Source: Clostridiales bacterium
GTDB taxonomy: Bacteria > Bacillota > Clostridia > Tissierellales > Sedimentibacteraceae
DNA: 5,365 nt
Direction of reading: 5' to 3'
NCBI GenBank assembly: GCA_003483345.1
Contig: DMWH01000155.1
Location: forward strand, 1 to 5,365
The notes beneath the pieces are model-generated. The model was given only the letters and a program-made list of their open reading frames with translations. It was not told the DNA's origin and made no database searches. Positions 1-4,657 of this stretch are shown piece by piece. A program made the translations under genes and the position numbers. The first letter of the stretch is position 1. Each line of letters starts with the position of its first letter.

Positions 1-48
1 AATTAAACTTGCAATTTACCATATAACATAAAATATTTGATTATTGTA

Positions 49-77
49 TTGACATTTTGGTCTATATAGTATAGACT
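49..77 (+). promoter_or_regulatory. Promoter of the repressor/protease operon
   Basis: A perfect -35 box TTGACA lies at 49-54. Two -10 candidates overlap each other: TAGACT at 72-77 with 17 bp spacing, and TATAGA at 70-75 with 15 bp spacing. The 17 bp spacing favours the first, although its match to TATAAT is modest. The first inverted repeat (60-76) covers the spacer and the -10 region, so a bound repressor would block RNA polymerase. This is the usual autoregulation arrangement of BlaI/MecI systems. The assignment comes from sequence motifs only. Confidence 0.7.
60..76. promoter_or_regulatory. Operator 1, perfect 7-3-7 inverted repeat
   Basis: GTCTATA (60-66), a TAG spacer (67-69) and TATAGAC (70-76) form a perfect inverted repeat with 7 bp arms, set between the -35 and -10 boxes of the promoter. 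BlaI/MecI repressors bind as dimers to short dyads in their own promoters. The canonical staphylococcal site has TACA/TGTA half-sites, so this one is related in design but not identical in sequence. That the protein encoded directly downstream binds it is inferred from position. Confidence 0.7.
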
Positions 78-86
78 TTACTAAAG

Positions 87-103
87 GTCGATAAAATATA
101 GAC
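87..103. promoter_or_regulatory. Operator 2, near-perfect copy of operator 1
   Basis: GTCGATA (87-93), AAA (94-96) and TATAGAC (97-103) repeat the 7-3-7 geometry of operator 1, with one mismatch between the arms. Including flanking bases, 86-105 matches 59-78 at 17 of 20 positions. The site falls between the -10 region and the ribosome binding site, where a bound dimer would block elongation or add to repression. The centre-to-centre distance is 27 bp. Confidence 0.6.
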
Positions 104-118
104 TTAAGGAGGTCGTTT

Positions 119-484
119 ATGAATTCATATAAACTTACGGGAAGTGAAGAAAAATTTGCCGATTTAATATGGAAGAAGGAGCCTATCGGTTCAGGTGAAC
201 TTGTGAAAATATGTGAAAAAGAAATGAATTGGAAAAAGTCTACTACATATACAGTCTTGAAAAAATTGTGCGAGAAAGGAATATTTAAAAACGAGAATGC
301 CCTTGTTTCATCTTTGATAAAAAAGGATGAATATTACTCAAAACAAAGCATACTTTTCGTTGAGGATACCTTTGAAGGCTCATTGCCGAAATTTATAACA
401 GCCTTTATCGGAGGGAAAAAATTGAGTAATAAACAAGCTGAAGAATTGAAAAGGTTAATTGATGAGCACAAGGAGGCAGAATAG
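119..484 (+). CDS. BlaI/MecI-family transcriptional repressor
   Basis: A cytoplasmic DNA-binding repressor of 121 residues, close to the usual 120-130 of the family. The N-terminal winged helix spans about residues 5-72. The recognition helix is around W38 to L50, where the WKKSTTYTVLKKL segment is typical of BlaI/MecI, and the C-terminal dimerisation helices span about 84-121. In staphylococcal BlaI/MecI, signalling leads to cleavage at an Asn-Phe bond. By eye alignment (FITAFIGGKKLS against the LVLNF... region) the matching bond here is Ala95-Phe96. The ATG at 119 follows AAGGAGG at 106-112 with a 6-base gap, an excellent ribosome binding site. The stop overlaps the GTG start of the M56 protease, its expected partner. 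Two inverted repeats upstream are the probable binding sites, giving autorepression. Other regulon members cannot be seen in this window: I found no other full dyad of this type in the intergenic gaps. Family assignment is firm; the inducing signal is unknown. Confidence 0.93.
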   Translation: MNSYKLTGSEEKFADLIWKKEPIGSGELVKICEKEMNWKKSTTYTVLKKLCEKGIFKNENALVSSLIKKDEYYSKQSILFVEDTFEGSLPKFITAFIGGKKLSNKQAEELKRLIDEHKEAE

Positions 485-486
485 TG
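470..486 (+). promoter_or_regulatory. RBS inside the repressor gene that fixes a GTG start
   Basis: AAGGAGG at 470-476 lies within the last codons of the repressor gene, and a GTG at 484-486 follows after 7 bases. The repressor stop TAG (482-484) and the GTG share one base. This site decides the non-ATG start of the protease and suggests that the two proteins are translated in a coupled way. Confidence 0.85.
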
Positions 487-2220
487 GGAAATTTGTTTTT
501 AACCGTTTTAAATATGAGCCTCACGGCAAGTTATGTAATAGTTTTTGTAATAATAATACGATTATTGATAAAGAAAATTCCCAAGATTTATTCATATGTA
601 CTGTGGTTTGCAGTCCTCTTCAGATTGACCTGCCCATTCTCCTTTGAAAGCATATTTAGCTTTATACCTGAAAATGTAAATATACCGCAGGATATTGCTT
701 ATTCGCCAAAACCTGAAATCAATAGCGGTATAGCAGCAATTGACAGCGCAGTGAACAATGTATTGCCACCACCTGTTAATCCGGCTGCAAGTGCTAACTC
801 TATGCAAATATGGCTTGCGATAGGAGAAGGGGTTTGGCTTATTGGAATAGCCATACTTCTTATATACAGTGTTTATACAACTGTAAAGCTGTACCGTAAT
901 CTAAGGAATGCAAAACATATAGAAAATAATATTTACACTGCAAATGGATTTAAAACACCATTTGTTTTCGGCCTAATTAATCCAAGGATTTATCTTCCCA
1001 ATCATCTTTCAGAAAGCGAAAAATCCTATGTATTATTACATGAACAAACTCATATCAAACGATTGGATCACATTATAAAAGCAGTTTTTTTTATAGTTGC
1101 CTGCATTCATTGGTTTAATCCGCTTGTGTGGATTGCATTTTACTTAATGAGCGAAGATATGGAGTTGTCTTGTGATGAAAAGGTAGTAAAACAAATGGGA
1201 AGCAATATAAAAAAGGAATATTCAACTTCGCTTCTTTCCATGTCTACAGGAAGGAAGATTATAGGAGGAAGCCCTATTGCTTTTGGAGAAAACAATACTG
1301 AAAGCAGAATCAAAAATATCCTGAATTATAAAAAGCCCGGATTGTGGATTTTAATTGATGTTTCGATAATTATTGTTATATTTATTATTGGACTAATATC
1401 CAATCCAAAGTCTGATGAAGCGACCACCTGGGATAGAAGACCAATGGTTATGGTAAATGGTGAGTTGTACCTGGATACAGGTAAAGAAGTTCCTGTTGAA
1501 ATTGATGAAAGTGCAATTATCGGCGAAATCTCTTCTTCGGTTGACCAGTCGGATAAACCAACTAAAGAAGGCCAAACAAACTTTGGAAATATAGGTGCAA
1601 AATATGCACATTTTGAAGATAATATTGTTGTTTTGATTAACAATGAATGGGTTCTTTTTGAGAAAGAAGTTAGTACTAAGACTGAGGAGACATATGTGTT
1701 ACCCATTAACAGAGAAGCTGTAGAGAATGTGGTACGGGATAAGAATTCGAATTGGACCATTACTGACGAACAAAACAAAGAGTATCAAACTTCATTTGTA
1801 ATAAAAGATAGAAAAGACGAACCCGGACGGATAGATGCAGGTATCACGGTTACCATAGATTCAATCGGTAATGAAGAAGAAAGATATTTAGCAGTTCAGG
1901 TTATGTACCCTAATGATTATTCTGTTAAACAAATTCAAGAAGAGCAAGTTCAGAATTTACCTTTGTTATGTGACATTGCTTCAGAGATATATGGAAATGT
2001 CGATTCAAAAGCCTTGTATGGTGAATTTATAAAGCATTTAGATAGCAACGAAAATTATGAGATTAAAGGTGTGCAGTGGAATCATGAAGTAAATGGCAAC
2101 CATGTGTTTGTTAAAATGACACCACTTAACAATGGGATAATGTATAGAAAGTGTGCTGTTTTCATAATGAATGATGTATCTTATGAAAAATTTAAGGATG
2201 GATTAACTCTAAATCAATAA
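484..2220 (+). CDS. BlaR1-like M56 membrane metallopeptidase with a non-PBP sensor domain
   Basis: A 578-residue membrane protein predicted to sense a signal and trigger inactivation of the adjacent repressor by zinc-dependent proteolysis. Hydrophobic segments lie at about 5-28, 36-52, 108-131, 196-220 and 286-306. The zinc site HEQTH is at 186-190, and the family motif EDMELSCDE at 224-232 should supply the third zinc ligand (probably Glu227). FNPLVW at 211-216 is also typical of M56. After the last membrane segment, residues 307-578 form a soluble outer domain. It includes a region (about 318-393, with RRPMVMVNGELY, GEISSSVDQ and LINNEWVLFEK) of a kind I recall from other clostridial BlaR1-like proteins. 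I see no SxxK, SxN and KTG set, so this is not the acylatable penicillin-binding sensor of true BlaR1/MecR1. The GTG start at 484 is favoured by AAGGAGG at 470-476 with a 7-base gap; it overlaps the repressor TAG by one base, implying translational coupling. Family is firm; the ligand is unknown. Confidence 0.9.
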   Translation: MGNLFLTVLNMSLTASYVIVFVIIIRLLIKKIPKIYSYVLWFAVLFRLTCPFSFESIFSFIPENVNIPQDIAYSPKPEINSGIAAIDSAVNNVLPPPVNPAASANSMQIWLAIGEGVWLIGIAILLIYSVYTTVKLYRNLRNAKHIENNIYTANGFKTPFVFGLINPRIYLPNHLSESEKSYVLLHEQTHIKRLDHIIKAVFFIVACIHWFNPLVWIAFYLMSEDMELSCDEKVVKQMGSNIKKEYSTSLLSMSTGRKIIGGSPIAFGENNTESRIKNILNYKKPGLWILIDVSIIIVIFIIGLISNPKSDEATTWDRRPMVMVNGELYLDTGKEVPVEIDESAIIGEISSSVDQSDKPTKEGQTNFGNIGAKYAHFEDNIVVLINNEWVLFEKEVSTKTEETYVLPINREAVENVVRDKNSNWTITDEQNKEYQTSFVIKDRKDEPGRIDAGITVTIDSIGNEEERYLAVQVMYPNDYSVKQIQEEQVQNLPLLCDIASEIYGNVDSKALYGEFIKHLDSNENYEIKGVQWNHEVNGNHVFVKMTPLNNGIMYRKCAVFIMNDVSYEKFKDGLTLNQ

Positions 2221-2231
2221 AATATTAGTTA

Positions 2232-2247
2232 CATAATTCAAATTATG
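2232..2247. repeat. Small inverted repeat downstream of the protease gene
   Basis: CATAATT (2232-2238), CA, AATTATG (2241-2247) is a 7 bp inverted repeat with a 2-base centre, starting 12 bases after the protease stop. It is entirely AT-rich apart from its ends and has no following T run, so a role as an intrinsic terminator is doubtful. It may be a weak end-of-operon hairpin or chance in AT-rich DNA. Confidence 0.3.
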
Positions 2248-2283
2248 CGTCACAATTGCAATATGTTGCGTATTAGTAGTAAA

Positions 2284-2312
2284 TTACGAACTAACAATTA
2301 TTTATATATAAT
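2284..2312 (+). promoter_or_regulatory. Possible promoter of the small hypothetical gene
   Basis: A perfect -10 hexamer TATAAT lies at 2307-2312, 30 bases before the start codon at 2342. At 17 bp spacing the -35 position reads TTACGA (2284-2289), matching TTGACA at only three of six bases. The -35 overlaps a loose dyad (TTAGT at 2273-2277 and ACTAA at 2290-2294, with GTAA/TTAC inside) that could bind a regulator. In such AT-rich DNA a TATAAT can occur by chance, so confidence is moderate. Confidence 0.45.
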
Positions 2313-2341
2313 ATGGATAAATAGGAATTTGGAGGGCGTAT

Positions 2342-2650
2342 ATGAAAAATGTTATTCTCAGTCACGATGATAAAGTAAGAATATATTCTGTTCCGGATGA
2401 GGTGGCAGAAAACTTAGACAAGTATTGTTGGGAGTTTGCTGCTAATTGGATTTGGAAAAACCCAAATGGAGCAAAACTGTTGCAGGAAATAAGAGGGCAG
2501 AAAGTAGCAATTTATGGGTCAACTGATTTTATTGATTATTTGAATGAGTGGATATTTCCACAACAGAAGTCGGTACTAATTGAACAACTGAATTACTACG
2601 ATTATGAATTACCAGAAAAGTATAAAGACTATCCGCAATACAACTTTTGA
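2342..2650 (+). CDS. Hypothetical protein, 102 residues
   Basis: A small protein of unknown function that looks complete. The ATG at 2342 follows GGAGGG at 2331-2336, a good ribosome binding site, and the reading frame has no interruption up to TGA at 2648-2650. It is soluble: no signal peptide, membrane segment or cysteine cluster is visible. It is rich in aromatic residues (several Trp, many Tyr and Phe), with a central FIDYLNEWIFPQQKSVLIEQL segment (about residues 59-79) and an ending LPEKYKDYPQYNF. I recall similar short proteins of about this length from clostridia with the same kind of ending, but I cannot name a family or a function. It follows the protease gene after 121 bases with its own likely promoter, so it need not belong to that operon. 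A remnant esterase gene follows 30 bases later. That it is a real gene is well supported by the ribosome binding site and natural-looking composition. Confidence 0.75.
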   Translation: MKNVILSHDDKVRIYSVPDEVAENLDKYCWEFAANWIWKNPNGAKLLQEIRGQKVAIYGSTDFIDYLNEWIFPQQKSVLIEQLNYYDYELPEKYKDYPQYNF

Positions 2651-2679
2651 GATATACAAATTCCAATTTATAGTGTAAA

Positions 2680-3279
2680 ATGAATAATGATTATGTAGCG
2701 GGTGGAGAACAATATAACGTCAGAGATAAAATGATGGCTAAAAACGTTTTATGGGTTATGGAACATGAAATGAAGTATTATGATAACGAGAATATTATAT
2801 TGTTTGCACATAACGGTCATATCATAGAAGATGATTTTATAATTAATTATAGGGATATGCTGTATATTACCATAGAAAATAAGGATATGATGCATATTAC
2901 CACGGGACATCATTTATCAAATTATCTTGGCGATGATTATTATACTATTGTTACTGAAGCTAAAAACAATTCTTTTTTAGCAGATAGCAATCTCCCCAAT
3001 GATAAGAGAAAATTGTTTTCAATTGAGCGTAAGGGCTCATTAATAGATGCTATCGGTGTGGGGTCACCAAGTATCAAGTTCTGCACATCGGAATATCTGA
3101 AACAAGTAGGTATATCCACATGGGACCTAACGTTTATTGGATCTTACTTTAATAATTTAAATACTTTTATTCCTGCCCGTTTTACAATAAATATAAATGT
3201 AGAAACTTGTTTTGATGCTATGCTGTACTTCGACCAGCTTACTCCTAATATCGACAACAGGAGCTACCTTGATAAATGA
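2680..3279 (+). pseudogene. Erythromycin-esterase-family protein, C-terminal half only
   Basis: The 199 codons match the C-terminal half of the erythromycin esterase (Ere) family, whose proteins are usually about 400 residues. Recognisable family features in order are NVRDKMMAKNVLW (13-25), the AHNGHI motif with two histidines of the active-site region (43-48), TGHHLSNYLGDDYYTI (75-90), and an ending FDAMLYFDQLTPN that matches the normal C-terminus. The N-terminal half, which carries the essential catalytic histidine of characterised Ere enzymes (His46 in EreB), is absent. There is no ribosome binding site before ATG 2680, and an in-frame TAG lies at 2671-2673. The 29 bases between the preceding gene and 2680 are too short to hide the missing half in another frame, so a deletion is more likely than a frameshift. 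The remaining frame is open to TGA 3277-3279, so the loss may be recent. Macrolide hydrolysis should not be assumed: the fragment is almost surely inactive, and many family members have other or unknown substrates. Confidence 0.8.
2853..2912 (+). repeat. Imperfect 30-base tandem duplication within the esterase remnant
   Basis: Bases 2853-2882 and 2883-2912 match at 23 of 30 positions, and the first 21 bases of each copy match at 18 of 21. The period is ten codons in frame, giving RDMLYITI followed by KDMMHITT. It sits between the AHNGHI motif and the GHHL motif, where by recollection most family members have a shorter linker. It may be an old in-frame duplication or chance similarity. Confidence 0.45.
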
Positions 3280-3374
3280 AATATCGTGCAGAGTTTTTTT
3301 ATTTTGAAGATGTATTAAAGCAATGATCTTTGGTATGTGCTAAATGTTTATAGAGAAGAGGGAGAGTAAATTTA
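3280..3374. other. Gap between esterase remnant and hydrolase gene
   Basis: These 95 bases separate the broken esterase gene from the hydrolase. A T7 run lies near the start but no stem precedes it, so it is not a convincing terminator. A TTGAAG at 3304-3309 and TATGTG at 3334-3339 resemble promoter boxes, but their spacing of 24 bp is wrong. A promoter for the hydrolase is expected here but cannot be placed. A single half-site-like TATAGAG at 3349-3355 has no partner arm. Confidence 0.4.
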
Positions 3375-4439
3375 ATGAAAGCATACAAACGTAAAATCAT
3401 TATTATTATTCTGGGTGCAGTCATAATTATATTGCTGTTTATAATTCCTTTTGGGGTTTCAGCAATGATTTATGAAGATAATTTTGGTAATCGTTATGAA
3501 ATATATGAACCAATGGCTCGTAGTATTGGGGAATTTGAAGGATTAAATTCAAATAGATATACTTTTGCCTCAGATGAAGGTCAAATTCTTGTTGGCTATG
3601 GATATTACAGAGAGCTTGAAAACATCAAAGGGGTTGTTATTATTGCGCATGGTCTTGGCGGTGGAGGACATAATTCATATATGGGTATAGCGGACTTTTT
3701 TGCTTCGAATGGATATGCTGTTTTTGCATATGATGCAACAGGAAATGGAGAAAGTGAAGGCAGTTCCGTAAAAGGACTTCCACAAGGCTTAATAGATTTA
3801 GATTATGCTATTCAATTTGTAAAACAGACATCTGATTTTAAAGGCTTACCAATAATGCTTTTTGGACACAGTTGGGGAGGATATTCTGTTGGCAGTGTTT
3901 TAAACCTTCAACCTGACGTTAGAGCAGTTGTAATGGTTGCAGGTTTTAATAAATCCATGGATATAATTGAGGAAGAAGGCAGAAGAATTGCTGGTGATGG
4001 AATCAGTGTTGTTTTGCCGTACATTTCATTATATGAGAAGTTGAAGTTCGGAAAGTATTCCTCGTATACCTGTATAGATGGATTTGAAAACACGGATGCA
4101 GGAGTAATGGTTATACATAGCTCGGATGATGAAATGATTTCACAAGAAATGAGCTATGATGTGTTCTATGACATTTACAAAAATGATTCTCGATTTAGTT
4201 TTGTTAAATATGATGACAGAGGACATGACTATGTTTTTTATTCTGCTAAGTCACGAGAATTTCGAGATGAGTTTAATTTGAAATTTGATGAATACTTGAA
4301 TTCATTAGATGAAGAATTTACTGCAGAAATAAAAGAATCTTATTTTAATGATAACCTTGACAAGAAATTATTATTTGACCTTGATTTAGAACTTATGAAT
4401 AACATTGTTAAGTTTTATGATAAATACAGTAATTATTAG
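3375..4439 (+). CDS. Membrane-anchored alpha/beta serine hydrolase
   Basis: A 354-residue protein with a short basic start and one hydrophobic segment (about residues 7-30), placing the catalytic domain outside the membrane or processed as a secreted protein. The alpha/beta hydrolase core of the serine aminopeptidase/monoacylglycerol-lipase type spans about 65-312. AHGLGGGG at 91-98 forms the oxyanion region, YDATGNGESEG at 119-129 is the usual D-x-x-G-x-G-x-S-x-G turn, and GHSWGG at 164-169 holds the nucleophile Ser166. The acid is probably Asp252 in HSSDDEMI, and His284 lies in DRGHDYVF. The triad is therefore complete. A charged tail (about 313-354, LFDLDLELMNNIVKFYDKY) follows the core and also seems usual for clostridial relatives. 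The ATG at 3375 is preceded by GGGAG at 3360-3364 with a rather long 10-base gap. The substrate (ester, lipid or peptide) cannot be told from sequence. It stands alone between two broken genes. Confidence 0.88.
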   Translation: MKAYKRKIIIIILGAVIIILLFIIPFGVSAMIYEDNFGNRYEIYEPMARSIGEFEGLNSNRYTFASDEGQILVGYGYYRELENIKGVVIIAHGLGGGGHNSYMGIADFFASNGYAVFAYDATGNGESEGSSVKGLPQGLIDLDYAIQFVKQTSDFKGLPIMLFGHSWGGYSVGSVLNLQPDVRAVVMVAGFNKSMDIIEEEGRRIAGDGISVVLPYISLYEKLKFGKYSSYTCIDGFENTDAGVMVIHSSDDEMISQEMSYDVFYDIYKNDSRFSFVKYDDRGHDYVFYSAKSREFRDEFNLKFDEYLNSLDEEFTAEIKESYFNDNLDKKLLFDLDLELMNNIVKFYDKYSNY

Positions 4440-4449
4440 AACTTCACGG

Positions 4450-4461
4450 TCTCTTAAGAGA
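4450..4461. repeat. Perfect 12 bp palindrome after the hydrolase gene
   Basis: TCTCTTAAGAGA reads the same on both strands and starts 11 bases after the hydrolase stop. With a TTAA loop it would leave only a 4 bp stem and it is followed by just TCTTT, so it is a poor terminator. It could instead be a protein-binding site for the next transcription unit, or chance. Confidence 0.35.
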
Positions 4462-4488
4462 AATGTCTTTAATAAATATATTATTTAG

Positions 4489-4514
4489 TATAAAATAAAG
4501 GATAGAAAGTGAGG
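4489..4514 (+). promoter_or_regulatory. Possible -10 box and RBS of the truncated cyclase gene
   Basis: TATAAA at 4489-4494 is a plausible -10 box, but no good -35 is found at the right spacing. GTGAGG at 4509-4514 is a fair ribosome binding site 5 bases before ATG 4520. These signals probably belonged to the original cyclase gene and may now drive the membrane protein gene that follows it. Confidence 0.4.
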
Positions 4515-4519
4515 CAGCT

Positions 4520-4657
4520 ATGAAGGTAATAGATTTAGCGCATGCGATTCGTAAGGGCATGCCTGTTTATCCGGGAACTGAGAGACCAAAATTAGACATT
4601 GCAAATATATATGAGCATTCAGCGAATCTTAAGGGGGGGGGTTATGAAAAAGAGTAA
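4520..4657 (+). pseudogene. Cyclase-family (arylformamidase-like) gene, 5' remnant
   Basis: Forty-five codons from ATG 4520 to TAA 4655-4657. The first residues, MKVIDLAHAIRKGMPVYPGTERPKL in two parts (1-12 and 13-25), match the conserved N-terminus of the cyclase family (COG1878, kynurenine formamidase-like metal hydrolases, normally about 200 residues). The family's metal-binding HxGTHxD motif, which comes some 25-30 residues later, is absent, so the product cannot be an active enzyme. The match fades after about residue 37, just where a run of nine G (4633-4641) begins. The last codons (GGGYEKE) run into the start of the next gene in another frame. The ribosome binding site and start are intact, so a short peptide may still be made and may couple translation to the next gene. 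A deletion that joined the cyclase 5' end to the downstream gene explains this best. The family call rests on a short stretch but the motif is distinctive. Confidence 0.7.
4633..4641 (+). repeat. G9 homopolymer forming the RBS of the last gene
   Basis: Nine consecutive G, preceded by AA, lie 2 bases before ATG 4644. The 5' part (AAGGGGG) can act as a Shine-Dalgarno sequence, with the rest of the run as spacer. Such a run is striking in this AT-rich DNA and is prone to slippage in replication and to length errors in sequencing. Losing one G would put the cyclase remnant in frame with the next gene (K-G-G-V-M-K-K). Confidence 0.8.

Noticed and set aside
459..647. 62-codon + strand frame overlapping the repressor and protease
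   Set aside because: It overlaps two supported genes in a third frame and has no recognisable product. The AAGGAGG at 470 serves the GTG at 484.
592..807. 71-codon - strand frame opposite the protease N-terminal region
   Set aside because: It is a shadow of the M56 gene, with no ribosome binding site or family motif seen.
1326..1778. 150-codon open frame on the - strand inside the protease gene
   Set aside because: It lies wholly within the well-supported M56 gene and its translation has no recognisable family features. It is a shadow frame.
484..2220. A true beta-lactam sensor with resistance function
   Set aside because: No penicillin-binding motifs are visible in the outer domain and there is no beta-lactamase or PBP2a gene in the window.
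2273..2294. A third BlaI operator before the small hypothetical gene
   Set aside because: TTAGT...ACTAA with GTAA/TTAC inside is an imperfect dyad. Its half-sites do not match TATAGAC and the symmetry is off by one base, so it does not support adding this gene to the repressor's regulon.
2680..3279. A working macrolide-resistance esterase
   Set aside because: The N-terminal half with the catalytic histidine is missing and there is no ribosome binding site. Family membership also does not establish macrolides as the substrate.
4450..4475. Intrinsic terminator after the hydrolase gene
   Set aside because: The TCTCTTAAGAGA palindrome leaves a stem of only 4 bp with a TTAA loop, and the following T run is short and interrupted.
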